From NCBI RefSeq assembly GCF_001266615.1, contig NZ_LGHZ01000005.1, positions 62,001 through 126,000 on the forward strand: DNA of 64,000 nucleotides, in the 5' to 3' direction. The stretch comes from Kluyvera genomosp. 1 (GTDB lineage Bacteria > Pseudomonadota > Gammaproteobacteria > Enterobacterales > Enterobacteriaceae). Below the pieces are notes generated by a model that had not been told where the DNA came from, made no database searches, and saw only the letters and a program-made list of their open reading frames with translations. Of this stretch, positions 9,301 through 19,517 are shown piece by piece; positions within the stretch are counted from its first letter, which is position 1; each line of letters opens with the position of its first letter. The position numbers and the translations under genes are program-made.

Positions 9301-11341
9301 GCCGGTAAGGCTGGATGACAATGGTGAAGGCACGATTACGATGCCTATCGGTGATTTTAACGGCGAACTGCGGGTGATGGCGCAGGCGTGGACGACGGAA
9401 GATTTCGGCAGCAGCGAAGACAAAGTGGTGGTTGCCGCACCGGTGGTTGCCGAGCTGAATACGCCGCGCTTTATGGCCAGCGGTGATAGCGCTCGTATGA
9501 CACTGGATGTCACCAACCTGACCGACCAGCCGCAAACCCTGACGGTGCAGATTGCCGCCAGCGGTCTGCTGCAGTTAAACAGCGCTCAACCGTCGCCATT
9601 GACCCTAGAGCCGGGTGTACGCAGCACGCTGTTTGTGCCGATTAGCGCCGGTGAGGGTTATGGTGAGGGTGAGGTCAGTGTGAGCGTATCAGGTATGAAT
9701 CTGCCGGGTGAAACGCTGACAGATATACATAAACAGTGGAAGGTTGGCGTACGTCCGGCATTCCCGGCGCAGACGGTGAGTCTTGGGGCGGTGCTGCAGC
9801 CGGGCGAAAGCTGGAGCCTTCCGGCAAATCAGAATGCGGCATTTTCACCGGCCACATTGCAGGGGCAGTTGCTGCTGAGCGGCAAGCCGCCACTGAACCT
9901 GGCGCGCTATATTCGTGAGCTGAAAGCCTATCCATACGGTTGTCTTGAACAGACCGCCAGCGGTCTTTTCCCACAGCTTTACACCAACGCTGAACAGCTT
10001 AAAACGCTGGGCATCGTCGGCGACAGTGACGATAAGCGCCGTGCCGCGGTGGATATTGGTATTTCACGTTTACTGCAAATGCAAAAAGATAACGGCGGTT
10101 TTGGCCTGTGGGACAAAGAGGGGCCGGAAGAGTATTGGCTGACCGCCTACGCGATGGACTTCCTGGTGCGTGCCGGTGAACAGGGCTACAGCGTGCCGGC
10201 CGACGCAATTAACAAAGGCAACAACCGCATGCTGCGCTATTTGCAAGAGCCGGGGCTGATGAGCGTTCGCTACACCGACGATACCGCAGCCAGCCGTTTT
10301 GCCATTCAGGCTTATGCTGGCCTGGTACTGGCGCGGCAGCAAAAAGCACCGCTTGGCGCGCTGCGTGAACTGTGGGAGCGCCGTGAACAGGTGCGTTCCG
10401 GCCTGCCGCTAATGCAGCTCGGTATTGCCCTTAAAGCCATGGGGGATGCTCCGCGTAGCCAGCAGGCTATTCAACTGGCGCTGACCACCAAACGCGCGGA
10501 CTCGCCGCGTTGGCTGGCGGATTACGGCAGCACGCTGCGCGACAACGCGCTGATGCTCTCCCTGCTCGAAGAGAACAAGCTGCTACCGGACGTGCAGAAT
10601 ATGCTGTTGCAAACGCTCTCGGAAGAGGCATTTGGTGAGCGCTGGCTGTCGACACAGGAAAACAATGCGCTGTTCCTGGCGGCCAAAGGGCTGTTGAGTC
10701 TGCCGGGCAGCTGGCAGGCGCAGACGTCTCTGGACGCACAGCCGCTGCAAGGCGACAAATCTCTGACGCGTAATCTGGATGGGGATCAGCTTTCGGCGCT
10801 GCAGGTGACCAACAAAGGTGAACAGCCGTTATGGCTGCGCCTCGACAGCAGCGGTTATCCGAACAGCGCTCCGGCAGCGGCAAGTCACGTTTTGCATATC
10901 GAACGCCAGTTCTTTGGTACCGACGGGCAAAGCAAATCGCTCTCTTCGCTGCGCAGCGGCGATTTGGTGCTGGTGAAGCTGGAAGTTAAAGCCAGCCAGA
11001 ACGTACCGGATGCCCTGGTGGTCGACATGTTGCCTGCCGGCCTGGAGCTGGAAAACCAAAATCTGGCCAACAGCAGCGCCAACTTGCAGGATAACGGCAC
11101 GGCAATACAGGAGTGGTTGAATCAAATGCAGCAGGCGGATATCCAGCATATGGAATTCCGTGATGATCGTTTTGTGGCGGCAGTTGCGCTCAACGCCGAC
11201 CAGCCGTTAACGCTGGTGTACCTGGCGCGCGCGGTGATGCCGGGCACCTACCATGTGCCGCCGTCACAGGTCGAATCCATGTATGTTCCTGGCTGGCGCG
11301 CCACCGGTGGGGCTGACGATATGCTGATCGTCGTGCCGTAA
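6380..11341 (+). CDS. yfhM: Bacterial alpha-2-macroglobulin lipoprotein
   Basis: The 1653-residue protein equals E. coli YfhM (ECAM) in length. It starts with a lipoprotein signal peptide whose lipobox is LAGC (Cys at residue 22, followed by Asp-Asn), so it is lipidated and periplasmic; Asp at +2 suggests inner-membrane retention. MG and A2M domains follow. The thioester motif CLEQ lies at about residue 1188 in YPYGCLEQTASGLFPQLY; it traps proteases covalently. The tail after about residue 1500 is the receptor-like MG domain. It is followed after one base by pbpC, the usual pairing, which suggests that protease trapping and peptidoglycan repair act together on a breached cell wall. Confidence 0.97.
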   Translation: MKPFRLATLALALAMTFTLAGCDNNNDDTPTVSAAPGSADGAKSPNAAPKLDAASLEKLAQQSQGKSLTLLDASEVQLDGAATLVLTFSIALNPEQDFSKTVHVVDKKSGKVDGAWELSPNLKELRLRHLEPKRDLIVTVEPQLVALNKATFGTSVEKTLTTRDIAPSVGFASRGSLLPGKVVEGLPVMVLNVLHVDVNFFRVKPEALAGFVSQWEYRSSLSNWESDELLKMADLVYTGRFDLNPARNTREKLLLPLKDIAPLQQSGVYIAVMNPAGQYSYSNAATLFTLSDVGVSLHRYHDQLDVFTQSLENGAAQSAVELTLLNDKGQTLAQATSDGKGHAALKTDKEAALLLARKEGQTTLLDLKQPALGLAEFDIAGAPGYRKQFFMFGPRDLYRPGETVMLNGLLRDSDGKPLPDQPVKLDVVKPDGTVVRSVVSQPVNGLYQFNWALDSGAATGMWHIRANTGDNQLQEWDFHVEDFMPERMALNITPQSTPLAADDDVKFSVVGYYLYGAPANGNSLQGKLFLRPLRDAVAALPGFQFGDIAQENISRSLDEMNLTLDDKGHGEVTTASQWQETHSPLQVILQASLLESGGRPVTRRATQAIWPAAELPGIRPQFASKAVYDYRTDTTVNQPIVDENGQAAFDIVYSNAQGDKKAVSGLQVRLIRERRDYYWNWSEGDGWQSRFDQKDLVEGEETLDLKTDETGKVSFPVEWGAYRLEVKAPNDAVSSVRFWAGYSWQDNSDGSGAARPDRVTLKLDKPNYQPGDTIKLHVAAPAAGKGYAMVESSDGPLWWQEIDVLENGLDLTIPVDKSWNRHDLYLSTLVVRPGDKSRSATPKRAVGVLHLPLGDEQRRLNVALDAPQKMRPNQPLTVKVKVNRKEGAAPKQVNVLLSAVDSGVLNITDYTTPDPWQAFFGQKRYGADLYDIYGQVIEGEGRLASLRFGGDGDELNRGGKPPVNHVTIIAQQAQPVRLDDNGEGTITMPIGDFNGELRVMAQAWTTEDFGSSEDKVVVAAPVVAELNTPRFMASGDSARMTLDVTNLTDQPQTLTVQIAASGLLQLNSAQPSPLTLEPGVRSTLFVPISAGEGYGEGEVSVSVSGMNLPGETLTDIHKQWKVGVRPAFPAQTVSLGAVLQPGESWSLPANQNAAFSPATLQGQLLLSGKPPLNLARYIRELKAYPYGCLEQTASGLFPQLYTNAEQLKTLGIVGDSDDKRRAAVDIGISRLLQMQKDNGGFGLWDKEGPEEYWLTAYAMDFLVRAGEQGYSVPADAINKGNNRMLRYLQEPGLMSVRYTDDTAASRFAIQAYAGLVLARQQKAPLGALRELWERREQVRSGLPLMQLGIALKAMGDAPRSQQAIQLALTTKRADSPRWLADYGSTLRDNALMLSLLEENKLLPDVQNMLLQTLSEEAFGERWLSTQENNALFLAAKGLLSLPGSWQAQTSLDAQPLQGDKSLTRNLDGDQLSALQVTNKGEQPLWLRLDSSGYPNSAPAAASHVLHIERQFFGTDGQSKSLSSLRSGDLVLVKLEVKASQNVPDALVVDMLPAGLELENQNLANSSANLQDNGTAIQEWLNQMQQADIQHMEFRDDRFVAAVALNADQPLTLVYLARAVMPGTYHVPPSQVESMYVPGWRATGGADDMLIVVP

Positions 11342-11342
11342 C

Positions 11343-13661
11343 ATGCGTTTTAGCGGGTTGAAACGCCGCGGCTGGCGCTGGCTGGCCGTGGCGATGGTCA
11401 TTGCGGTTTTAGGAATTGTGCTGGCGGATAGGCTGTGGCCGCTCCCGCTGCGTGAAGTTGCGCCTGCGCGCGTGGTGGTGGCGGAGGATGGCAGCCCGCT
11501 GTGGCGCTTTGCCGATAGTGAGGGTATCTGGCGTTATCCAGTGACTATCGAAGAGGTTTCACCACGCTATCTGGACGCGCTGATCCAGTATGAGGATCGC
11601 TGGTTCTGGGATCATCCCGGCGTGAATCCATTTTCAATCCTACGTGCTGGCTGGCAGGATCTGACCGCCGGTCGCGTGGTCTCCGGTGGCAGCACGATAA
11701 CCATGCAGGTGGCGCGGCTGCTCGATCCGCACCCCCGCACTTTTGGTGGTAAAGTGCGCCAACTCTGGCGCGCTTTCCAGCTGGAGTGGCATCTCTCCAA
11801 ACGTGAAATCCTCACCCTTTATCTTAATCGTGCGCCGTTTGGCGGTACGCTACAGGGCATCGGCGCGGCAAGCTGGGCCTATCTCGGCAAGCCGCCCGCT
11901 GAGCTTAGCTACGCCGATGCCGCGCTGCTGGCGGTGTTGCCACAGGCGCCAAGTCGTCTGCGTCCGGACCGTTGGCCGCAGCGCGCGCAGGCGGCGCGCA
12001 ATAAAGTGCTCGATCGTATGCTGACCCAGCAGGTGTGGTCGGCAAACGTGGTTAATGAAGCTAAAGAAGAGGCCGTTTGGCTGTTCCCACGGCAAATGCC
12101 CCAGCTGGCACCGCTATTCTCACGATATATGCTGGCGCGCAGCCAGGACGAGAAAGTGGTGACGACGCTGGATGCCGGGCTCCAGCGTCAGTTAGAAGAG
12201 CTGGCGATGAGCTGGAAATCGCGCCTGCCGCCGCGCAGTTCGTTGGCGATGGTCGTGGTGGATAACCGAGATATGAAAGTCCGGGGCTGGGTCGGGTCGG
12301 CAGATATTGCCGACGACAGCCGTTTTGGCCACGTCGATATGGTGACTGCGATTCGCTCGCCGGGCTCGGTGCTGAAGCCGTTTTTATACGGCATGGCGCT
12401 GGACAGCGCGCTGATCCATCCGGCGTCGTTATTGCAGGACGTGCCGAGAAAAGTTGGCGACTATCGGCCCGGTAACTTTGATAGCGGTTTTCATGGTCCG
12501 GTGAGTATGAGTGAAGCGCTGGTGCGTTCACTCAACCTGCCCGCCGTACAAGTGCTTGATGCCTATGGTCCGAAACAGTTTGCCGCGCGTCTACGAAATG
12601 CCGGGCTGCCGCTGATTTTACCTACCGGGGCTGAGCCTAACTTATCGTTGATTCTTGGTGGTGCCGGGGCTCGACTGGCGGATATTACCGCCGCCTATAG
12701 CGCATTTTCTCGCCACGGTAAGGTCGGTAAACTGCGGATGCTGGCAAGCGATCCGCTGGTGGAACGCCCGCTGCTTTCGCCCGGTTCCGCGTGGATCATC
12801 CGCCGCATTCTGGCCGGAGAAGCACAGCCGCTACCGGATGACGCGCTGCCGCAGGTGGTTCCGCTGGCGTGGAAGACAGGCACGAGCTATGGCTACCGCG
12901 ATGCGTGGGCGGTTGGCGTTAACGCGCGCTACAGCATCGGTATCTGGACCGGGAGACCTGACGGCACGCCGGTTGCCGGGCAGTTTGGTTTTGCCAGTGC
13001 GATACCGCTGCTAAACCAGGTCAGTAATTTGCTGCTTTCGGGGGCTGCACGCCGGACGGAAGACCGCGACCCGCGCCCCGAATCGGTGAGTGCGGCTGAG
13101 ATTTGCTGGCCCGGTGGACAGCCACTGCCCGCCGGTGACAGCAACTGCCGTCGGCGTTTATCAACCTGGGTGCTGGACAACGGCCTGCCGCCGACGCTGC
13201 TGTTACCGGGGCAGGAAGGCGTGCAGGGGATTCATTTCCCGCTGTGGCTGGATAAATCCGGGCAACGGGTGGCGGCAGACTGCCCGGATGCGCGTGAAGT
13301 CAACATGGATGTGTGGCCGCTGCCGCTGGAGCCCTGGTTGCCCGTCGGAGAGCGTCGGGCGGCGCGACTGGCTGTCGCTTCGACGGCGTGCCCGCCACGG
13401 CAGCTGCAGAATGCCGCACCGCTGATGCTCACCGGTATCCGCGAAGATGCAGTGATACGTCGTTTGCCGGGCGAAGCCAGTGCAACCGTGGTGTTGCAGG
13501 CTAGCGGAGGGGAAGGGCGGCGCTGGTGGTTTATGAACGGCGAGCCGCAGAATGGCGCGGGGAACAATTTGGCGCTGGCGCTGAATAATTCGGGTCGCTA
13601 TCAACTGGTGGTGATGGATGACGCCGGGCAGATGGCGGTGGTGAATTTCACTTTGCAGTAA
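11343..13661 (+). CDS. pbpC: Penicillin-binding protein 1C
   Basis: The 772-residue protein has a short cytoplasmic N-terminus, one membrane anchor (about residues 10-30), a GT51 glycosyltransferase domain with the catalytic Glu84 in QYEDRWFW and the motif GGSTITMQ, and a transpeptidase domain with SxxK at Ser342 (SVLK), SLN, and KTGTS at Lys511. The C-terminal part (about 700-772) is the biPBP_C immunoglobulin-like domain. It polymerises glycan strands; in E. coli the transpeptidase activity is weak. The start is one base after the yfhM stop, so the two genes are translated from one message. Confidence 0.97.
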   Translation: MRFSGLKRRGWRWLAVAMVIAVLGIVLADRLWPLPLREVAPARVVVAEDGSPLWRFADSEGIWRYPVTIEEVSPRYLDALIQYEDRWFWDHPGVNPFSILRAGWQDLTAGRVVSGGSTITMQVARLLDPHPRTFGGKVRQLWRAFQLEWHLSKREILTLYLNRAPFGGTLQGIGAASWAYLGKPPAELSYADAALLAVLPQAPSRLRPDRWPQRAQAARNKVLDRMLTQQVWSANVVNEAKEEAVWLFPRQMPQLAPLFSRYMLARSQDEKVVTTLDAGLQRQLEELAMSWKSRLPPRSSLAMVVVDNRDMKVRGWVGSADIADDSRFGHVDMVTAIRSPGSVLKPFLYGMALDSALIHPASLLQDVPRKVGDYRPGNFDSGFHGPVSMSEALVRSLNLPAVQVLDAYGPKQFAARLRNAGLPLILPTGAEPNLSLILGGAGARLADITAAYSAFSRHGKVGKLRMLASDPLVERPLLSPGSAWIIRRILAGEAQPLPDDALPQVVPLAWKTGTSYGYRDAWAVGVNARYSIGIWTGRPDGTPVAGQFGFASAIPLLNQVSNLLLSGAARRTEDRDPRPESVSAAEICWPGGQPLPAGDSNCRRRLSTWVLDNGLPPTLLLPGQEGVQGIHFPLWLDKSGQRVAADCPDAREVNMDVWPLPLEPWLPVGERRAARLAVASTACPPRQLQNAAPLMLTGIREDAVIRRLPGEASATVVLQASGGEGRRWWFMNGEPQNGAGNNLALALNNSGRYQLVVMDDAGQMAVVNFTLQ

Positions 13662-13839
13662 ACCATATTGCCAGGTAGCGTTAGCAGGAGTTCTGCGGGG
13701 GACTGGGCAAGCGTCATGCCAATGGACGTTGTGAGGAGCACCAGGATGAAGGCGAATTTGTTACACAATGTGTTGCTTAAAAGTGTTTTATTTTAAAAAA
13801 ATGTTACCTTCATCCATAGGCAAGGGCGCAACGGGTCAT

Positions 13840-13845
13840 TATAAT
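13840..13845 (+). promoter_or_regulatory. Candidate -10 box for ndk
   Basis: A perfect TATAAT lies 65 bases upstream of the ndk ATG in the 249-base pbpC-ndk gap. No convincing -35 box is seen at 17 bases spacing. The rest of the gap shows an AT-rich stretch at about 13755-13800 and no gene. Confidence 0.4.
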
Positions 13846-13910
13846 CCGCGCCAGGTCATACAACCGCTGTATGCACGACAACAGAACAAATTTTATTATT
13901 AGAGGTAATC

Positions 13911-14342
13911 ATGGCAATTGAACGTACTTTTTCCATCATCAAGCCAAACGCGGTGGCAAAAAACGTTATTGGTAGCATCTTTGCTCGCTTTGAAGCAGCA
14001 GGGTTCAAAATCGTCGGCACCAAAATGCTGCACCTGACCGTTGAGCAGGCTCGCGGTTTCTATGCTGAGCACGACGGTCGTCCATTCTTCGACGGTCTGG
14101 TTGAGTTCATGACTTCCGGCCCAATCGTAGTTTCCGTACTGGAAGGCGAAAATGCCGTTCAGCGTCACCGCGATCTGCTGGGTGCAACTAACCCAGATAA
14201 CGCACTGGCTGGCACTCTGCGTGCAGACTACGCGGACAGCTTCACTGAGAACGGCACCCACGGTTCTGACTCCGTTGAATCCGCCGCGCGCGAAATCGCT
14301 TTCTTCTTCGCTGAAGGCGAAGTGTGCCCACGTACCCGCTAA
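13911..14342 (+). CDS. ndk: Nucleoside diphosphate kinase
   Basis: The 143-residue cytoplasmic enzyme passes the gamma phosphate of ATP to nucleoside diphosphates through a phosphohistidine, balancing NTP and dNTP pools. The active-site His117 is seen in the family signature NGTHGSDS, and the N-terminus [15 protein letters not shown] is typical. The length equals E. coli Ndk. The ATG at 13911 follows AGAGGTAATC, a good ribosome site. It stands alone between pbpC and rlmN, with its own promoter region and a terminator downstream. Confidence 0.98.
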   Translation: MAIERTFSIIKPNAVAKNVIGSIFARFEAAGFKIVGTKMLHLTVEQARGFYAEHDGRPFFDGLVEFMTSGPIVVSVLEGENAVQRHRDLLGATNPDNALAGTLRADYADSFTENGTHGSDSVESAAREIAFFFAEGEVCPRTR

Positions 14343-14416
14343 GGGCACGTTTACACTTTATTTAGCGAATGCCGCGTGCAGACGTGGCATCCATGCGCCA
14401 GAATTTGTACAATGCA

Positions 14417-14460
14417 GCGCCCCCGGACGAGCAGACCGCTTTCCTGGGGCGCTTCTTTTT
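14417..14460 (+). terminator. Terminator after ndk
   Basis: The arms gcgcccc and ggggcgc (ending at 14452) enclose a 21-base loop and are followed by ttcttttt. The T run makes it a plausible rho-independent terminator despite the long loop; it also separates ndk from rlmN. Confidence 0.6.
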
Positions 14461-14512
14461 ATCATTCACCCTCCAGGGGCCATAACGTGTAACAACGAGG
14501 CCGGAATAGAAA

Positions 14513-15679
14513 ATGTCTGAACAAATTGTCACGCCTGAGAGCGCCATCCCGGCGGTTCCCAATAAAGATGGAAAAATTAACCTGCTGGATCTTAACCGTC
14601 AGCAGATGCGCGAGTTTTTTAAAGACTTAGGCGAAAAACCCTTCCGCGCCGATCAGGTGATGAAGTGGATGTATCACTATTGCAGCGATGACTTTGATGA
14701 TATGACCGATATCAACAAAGTTCTGCGTAACAAACTGAAGCAAGTTGCAGAAATTCGTGCTCCTGAAGTGGTGGAAGAACAGCGCTCCTCCGATGGCACT
14801 ATCAAATGGGCGATTGCGGTAGGCGATCAGCGCGTTGAAACCGTCTATATCCCGGAAGACGATCGCGCGACCCTGTGCGTATCTTCACAGGTTGGTTGTG
14901 CATTAGAGTGTAAATTCTGCTCTACGGCGCAGCAGGGCTTTAACCGTAACCTGCGCGTTTCAGAAATCATTGGCCAGGTGTGGCGTGCGGCGAAAATCGT
15001 TGGCGCAGTCAAAGCAACCGGCGTACGCCCTATCACCAACGTGGTGATGATGGGCATGGGTGAACCGCTGCTGAACATGACCAACGTGGTTCCCGCGATG
15101 GAAATCATGCTTGATGATTTCGGTTTTGGCCTCTCTAAACGTCGCGTCACGCTGTCCACTTCAGGCGTAGTACCTGCACTGGATAAGCTGGGCGATATGA
15201 TTGACGTTGCGCTGGCTATCTCTTTGCACGCGCCGAACGACGCGATTCGTGATGAAATCGTGCCGATCAACAAGAAATACAATATCGCGACCTTCCTGGA
15301 ATCCGTGCGTGGCTACATTTCGAAGTCCAACGCCAACCAGGGCCGCGTCACCATCGAATACGTTATGCTGGATCACGTTAACGACGGCACCGAGCATGCG
15401 CATGAGCTGGCTGAGCTGCTGAAAGATACGCCGTGCAAGATTAACCTGATCCCATGGAACCCGTTCCCGGGTGCGCCATATGGGCGTAGCTCCAACAGCC
15501 GCATCGATCGCTTTAGTAAAGTCCTGATGGGCTATGGTTTTACGACTATCGTGCGCAAAACCCGTGGCGATGATATTGATGCTGCCTGTGGCCAGCTGGC
15601 TGGTGATGTTATCGACCGTACCAAGCGTACAATGCGTAAGCGTATGCAGGGTGAATCTATCTCGGTCAAAGAGCTGTAA
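14513..15679 (+). CDS. rlmN: Dual-specificity 23S rRNA/tRNA adenine-C2 methyltransferase
   Basis: The 388-residue radical-SAM enzyme methylates C2 of A2503 in 23S rRNA and A37 in a set of tRNAs. The iron-sulfur motif CALECKFC (Cys129, Cys133, Cys136) binds the 4Fe-4S cluster; the methyl-carrying cysteines are expected at Cys359 (in the conserved [11 protein letters not shown]) and Cys122 (in TLCVSSQVG), both present. The SAM-binding GMGEPLLN motif is also seen. It precedes rodZ as in E. coli, but a 277-base gap with a hairpin separates them. Confidence 0.97.
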   Translation: MSEQIVTPESAIPAVPNKDGKINLLDLNRQQMREFFKDLGEKPFRADQVMKWMYHYCSDDFDDMTDINKVLRNKLKQVAEIRAPEVVEEQRSSDGTIKWAIAVGDQRVETVYIPEDDRATLCVSSQVGCALECKFCSTAQQGFNRNLRVSEIIGQVWRAAKIVGAVKATGVRPITNVVMMGMGEPLLNMTNVVPAMEIMLDDFGFGLSKRRVTLSTSGVVPALDKLGDMIDVALAISLHAPNDAIRDEIVPINKKYNIATFLESVRGYISKSNANQGRVTIEYVMLDHVNDGTEHAHELAELLKDTPCKINLIPWNPFPGAPYGRSSNSRIDRFSKVLMGYGFTTIVRKTRGDDIDAACGQLAGDVIDRTKRTMRKRMQGESISVKEL

Positions 15680-15687
15680 TGCGGTGC

Positions 15688-15713
15688 TGTGTGCGCCTGA
15701 AATGGCGCACACA
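15688..15713 (+). terminator. Hairpin after rlmN
   Basis: A perfect 10-base stem (tgtgtgcgcc / ggcgcacaca) with the loop tgaaat lies nine bases after the rlmN stop. The following sequence is not T-rich, so termination may be partial. The remaining 240 bases up to rodZ hold no gene that I can see. Confidence 0.55.
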
Positions 15714-15956
15714 GAGTTAAGTGCTTAAGGATTAGGCGAAACGTACTGATCTGGTTAATAATTACGGTGCGTTTCCTCACGTATTGAGGCAGTATGTAGC
15801 GTTGCCATAACAGCGCCAATAGGGCTTTTGACGCTGCTTTGCCATCGGATAAACGCGGACAGCCTGTCTGCCTTATCTGTATACGAACGGATGTTTCGCG
15901 GTGTGAACGCTGTTTGCACCAGAATCTTAAATTTCACGAATCAGCAGCTGTAGCGA

Positions 15957-16973
15957 ATGAATACTGAAACCAACCACGACCAACCAGAAACACAAACTAC
16001 GGGTGTCCGTTTGCGTAATGCCCGTGAACAACTCGGACTCAGTCAGCAAGCTGTTGCAGAACGCTTGTGCCTGAAGGTTTCCACCGTTCGTGATATTGAA
16101 GAAGATAAGGCGCCGGCTGAACTTGCTTCAACATTCTTGCGTGGTTATATCCGTTCCTATGCTCGTCTCGTGCATATTCCTGAAGAAGAACTGCTGCCGA
16201 TGATGGAAAAGCAGGCTCCGGTACGGGCAGCGAAAGTTGCGCCAATGCAGAGTTTTTCTTTGGGCAAACGCCGTAAAAAACGCGATGGCTGGCTGATGAG
16301 CTTTACCTGGCTCGTGCTGTTCGTGGTGATTGGTTTAACCGTCGCCTGGTGGTGGCAGAACCATAAAGCGCAGCAGGAAGAGATCAGCACCATGGCCGAT
16401 CAATCCTCCGTTGAGCTGAAAGCCAGCGGCAGCGAATCACAAAATATTCCGCTGAATACAGGTACAGACGCTATCTCTACCCCGGCGGCAACCGATACAA
16501 CAGCTACCGCTGACAACAGCGCGGCGACGCCGGTTGAAACTGCACCAGCAGCGACCGCAGCGCCAGCGGATACTGCACAGAATAACGCCGTGGTGTCTCC
16601 GTCCCAGGCGAACGTTGACGCGACCGCAGGTCAGACGACCGCTACAGCACAAACCGCTGCACCAGGCGCGCTGCCAACCGACCCGGCGCAGACTGCTATA
16701 CCGGTTGTCGATGCTAACGCGTTGGTGATGAACTTCTCCGCCGATTGCTGGCTGGAAGTGACCGATGCAACAGGTAAGAAACTGTTCAGCGGTCTGCAGC
16801 GTAAAGGTGGTAACCTGAATCTTGCAGGCCAGGCGCCATACAAACTGAAAATTGGTGCACCGGCTGCAGTACAGATCGAATTCCAGGGTAAACCTGTCGA
16901 CCTGAGTCGTTTTATCAGAACTAACCAGGTTGCGCGCCTGACGGTGAATGCTGAACAATCACCGGCACAATAA
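15957..16973 (+). CDS. rodZ: Cytoskeleton protein RodZ
   Basis: The 338-residue bitopic protein links MreB filaments to the wall-elongation machinery and keeps cells rod-shaped. It has an Xre-like helix-turn-helix at residues 16-75 ([19 protein letters not shown]), a basic juxtamembrane patch (GKRRKKRDG), one membrane helix (about 112-133), a low-complexity periplasmic linker rich in Thr, Ala and Pro (about 165-250) and a C-terminal beta domain (about 255-335). It heads a rightward run rodZ-ispG-hisS-yfgM-bamB; ispG starts 26 bases after its stop. Confidence 0.96.
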   Translation: MNTETNHDQPETQTTGVRLRNAREQLGLSQQAVAERLCLKVSTVRDIEEDKAPAELASTFLRGYIRSYARLVHIPEEELLPMMEKQAPVRAAKVAPMQSFSLGKRRKKRDGWLMSFTWLVLFVVIGLTVAWWWQNHKAQQEEISTMADQSSVELKASGSESQNIPLNTGTDAISTPAATDTTATADNSAATPVETAPAATAAPADTAQNNAVVSPSQANVDATAGQTTATAQTAAPGALPTDPAQTAIPVVDANALVMNFSADCWLEVTDATGKKLFSGLQRKGGNLNLAGQAPYKLKIGAPAAVQIEFQGKPVDLSRFIRTNQVARLTVNAEQSPAQ

Positions 16974-16999
16974 TAGACGCGTAATGCGGGAGATTTTTC

Positions 17000-18118
17000 A
17001 TGCACAATCAGGCTCCTATTCAACGTAGAAAATCCACACGCATTTACGTTGGGAACGTGCCGATCGGCGATGGGGCTCCTATCGCCGTCCAGTCGATGAC
17101 CAATACGCGTACGACGGATGTCGAAGCGACGGTCAATCAGATCAAAGCGTTAGAGCGCGTTGGTGCGGATATCGTTCGCGTATCCGTTCCAACAATGGAC
17201 GCTGCAGAAGCTTTCAAACTCATCAAACAGCAGGTTAATGTCCCGCTGGTCGCTGATATCCATTTTGACTACCGTATTGCGCTGAAAGTGGCGGAGTACG
17301 GCGTTGATTGTCTGCGTATCAACCCGGGCAACATCGGCAGCGAAGAACGCATCCGCATGGTCGTTGACTGCGCGCGCGACAAAAACATTCCTATCCGCAT
17401 CGGCGTTAACGCCGGGTCGCTGGAAAAAGATCTGCAGGAAAAATACGGTGAGCCGACGCCTCAGGCGCTGCTCGAATCTGCCATGCGTCACGTCGATCAT
17501 CTCGATCGTCTGAACTTCGATCAGTTCAAAGTCAGCGTGAAGGCATCGGATGTTTTCCTGGCGGTTGAATCCTATCGCCTGCTGGCATCACGCATCGATC
17601 AGCCTCTGCATCTCGGCATCACTGAAGCGGGCGGTGCTCGTAGCGGATCGGTAAAATCAGCGATCGGCCTCGGCCTGCTGCTGTCCGAAGGGATCGGTGA
17701 TACGCTGCGCGTGTCGCTGGCGGCAGATCCGGTTGAAGAGATCAAGGTGGGGTTTGATATCCTGAAATCGCTGCGTATTCGTGCGCGCGGGATCAACTTC
17801 ATCGCTTGCCCAACCTGTTCACGTCAGGAATTTGACGTTATCGGTACGGTCAACGCGCTGGAACAGCGTCTGGAAGATATTATTACCCCGATGGATGTTT
17901 CCATTATCGGTTGTGTAGTGAACGGTCCTGGCGAAGCGCTGGTGTCGACACTTGGCGTGACGGGCGGTAATAAGAAAAGCGGCCTGTATGAAGACGGCGT
18001 GCGTAAAGATCGCCTCGACAATAACGATATGATTAGCCAGCTTGAAGCACGTATTCGTGCAAAAGCGACGATTCTGGATGAAACCAATCGTATCGATGTT
18101 CAGCAGGTTGAAAAATAA
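17000..18118 (+). CDS. ispG: 4-hydroxy-3-methylbut-2-enyl-diphosphate synthase
   Basis: The 372-residue enzyme (GcpE) turns the cyclic diphosphate MEcPP into HMBPP in the MEP pathway for isoprenoids. The N-terminal TIM-barrel part carries [16 protein letters not shown] and INPGNIG; the C-terminal part carries the 4Fe-4S ligands in [11 protein letters not shown] and [10 protein letters not shown], where the Glu of the second motif is the fourth cluster ligand. The length equals that of E. coli IspG. It lies between rodZ and hisS as in E. coli. Confidence 0.98.
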   Translation: MHNQAPIQRRKSTRIYVGNVPIGDGAPIAVQSMTNTRTTDVEATVNQIKALERVGADIVRVSVPTMDAAEAFKLIKQQVNVPLVADIHFDYRIALKVAEYGVDCLRINPGNIGSEERIRMVVDCARDKNIPIRIGVNAGSLEKDLQEKYGEPTPQALLESAMRHVDHLDRLNFDQFKVSVKASDVFLAVESYRLLASRIDQPLHLGITEAGGARSGSVKSAIGLGLLLSEGIGDTLRVSLAADPVEEIKVGFDILKSLRIRARGINFIACPTCSRQEFDVIGTVNALEQRLEDIITPMDVSIIGCVVNGPGEALVSTLGVTGGNKKSGLYEDGVRKDRLDNNDMISQLEARIRAKATILDETNRIDVQQVEK

Positions 18119-18124
18119 CGAGAT

Positions 18125-18190
18125 GGGAAGCGGCTTGCTTCCCGTGTATGATTGAACCCGCTGGCACTGTGGTGCTGAGGGTTCATTTTT
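18125..18190 (+). terminator. Two hairpins between ispG and hisS
   Basis: First comes gggaagcggcttgcttccc (18125-18143). Then the arms tgaaccc (18153-18159) and gggttca (18179-18185), with an inner gcac/gtgc stem, are followed by a short T run. Together they look like a leaky terminator or processing site inside the run, letting hisS be set apart from rodZ-ispG. Confidence 0.5.
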
Positions 18191-18209
18191 ATATATAAAG
18201 AGAATTAAC

Positions 18210-19484
18210 GTGGCAAAAAACATTCAAGCCATTCGCGGCATGAACGATTATCTGCCTGGCGAAACCGCCATCTGGCAGCGCATTGAAGGCACACTTAAGC
18301 AGGTGCTCGGCAGCTACGGTTATAGCGAAATCCGTTTGCCGATTGTAGAGCAGACCCCGTTATTCAAACGCGCCATCGGTGAAGTGACCGACGTGGTTGA
18401 AAAAGAGATGTATACCTTTGAAGACCGCAACGGCGATAGCCTGACGCTGCGTCCGGAAGGTACTGCGGGCTGCGTACGCGCCGGCATCGAGCATGGTCTT
18501 CTGTACAATCAGGAGCAGCGTTTGTGGTATATCGGGCCGATGTTCCGCCACGAACGTCCGCAGAAAGGGCGCTACCGCCAATTCCATCAGTTGGGCTGTG
18601 AAGTGTTTGGCCTGCAGGGACCGGATATCGATGCTGAGCTGATTATGCTGACTGCTCGCTGGTGGCGTGCGCTGGGTATTTCTGAACACGTTAATCTGGA
18701 ACTGAACTCCATCGGTTCTCTGGAAGCGCGCGCAAACTACCGCGATGCGCTGGTTGCATTCCTCGAACAGCACGTTGAAGTGCTGGATGAAGACTGCAAA
18801 CGCCGCATGTACAGCAACCCGCTGCGCGTGCTGGACTCCAAAAACCCAGATGTTCAGGCGCTGTTGAATGACGCACCAGCGCTGGGCGACTATCTGGATG
18901 ACGATTCTCGTGAGCACTTTGCTGGCCTGTGTGCACAGCTGGATGCTGCGGGTATTGCTTACACCGTTAACCAGCGTCTGGTTCGCGGCCTGGATTACTA
19001 CAACCGTACCGTTTTCGAATGGGTCACCAACAGCCTCGGCTCACAGGGTACCGTTTGTGCGGGCGGTCGTTATGATGGTCTGGTTGAACAGCTGGGTGGT
19101 CGTGCGACCCCGGCCGTTGGCTTTGCCATGGGTCTTGAACGACTTGTTTTGCTGGTTCAGGCAGTTAATCCGGAATTTAAAGCCGATCCTGTTGTCGATA
19201 TATACCTGGTCGCTTCAGGCACCGATACTCAGTCAGCTGCAATGCGTCTGGCCGAGCAGGTTCGTGATGCGTTACCGGGCGTGAAGCTGATGACCAACCA
19301 CGGCGGCGGCAACTTTAAGAAGCAGTTTGCACGTGCTGATAAATGGGGTGCTCGCATTGCCCTGGTGTTGGGTGAGTCTGAGGTTGAACAAGCCACTGTT
19401 GTCGTGAAGGATTTGCGCTCTGGTGAGCAGACAACCGTAACGCAGGAAGGCGTTGCCGCGCATTTGCGCACTATTCTGGGTTGA
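18210..19484 (+). CDS. hisS: Histidyl-tRNA synthetase
   Basis: The 424-residue class II synthetase charges tRNA-His. Class II motifs are seen: motif 2 around [18 protein letters not shown], the histidine-specific [13 protein letters not shown] loop, and motif 3 in GFAMGLERL, followed by the C-terminal anticodon-binding domain (about residues 330-424). The start is a GTG at 18210 preceded by AAAGAG; it gives the family N-terminus [18 protein letters not shown], and no better upstream codon exists. yfgM follows 33 bases downstream. Confidence 0.98.
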   Translation: MAKNIQAIRGMNDYLPGETAIWQRIEGTLKQVLGSYGYSEIRLPIVEQTPLFKRAIGEVTDVVEKEMYTFEDRNGDSLTLRPEGTAGCVRAGIEHGLLYNQEQRLWYIGPMFRHERPQKGRYRQFHQLGCEVFGLQGPDIDAELIMLTARWWRALGISEHVNLELNSIGSLEARANYRDALVAFLEQHVEVLDEDCKRRMYSNPLRVLDSKNPDVQALLNDAPALGDYLDDDSREHFAGLCAQLDAAGIAYTVNQRLVRGLDYYNRTVFEWVTNSLGSQGTVCAGGRYDGLVEQLGGRATPAVGFAMGLERLVLLVQAVNPEFKADPVVDIYLVASGTDTQSAAMRLAEQVRDALPGVKLMTNHGGGNFKKQFARADKWGARIALVLGESEVEQATVVVKDLRSGEQTTVTQEGVAAHLRTILG

Positions 19485-19517
19485 TCTCCAGAACATTATT
19501 ATCAGGAGAAGGGCTGC

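Noticed and set aside
16440-16730. Tandem repeat in rodZ
   Set aside because: The Thr/Ala/Pro-rich linker is low-complexity protein sequence, normal for RodZ, and not a true DNA repeat.
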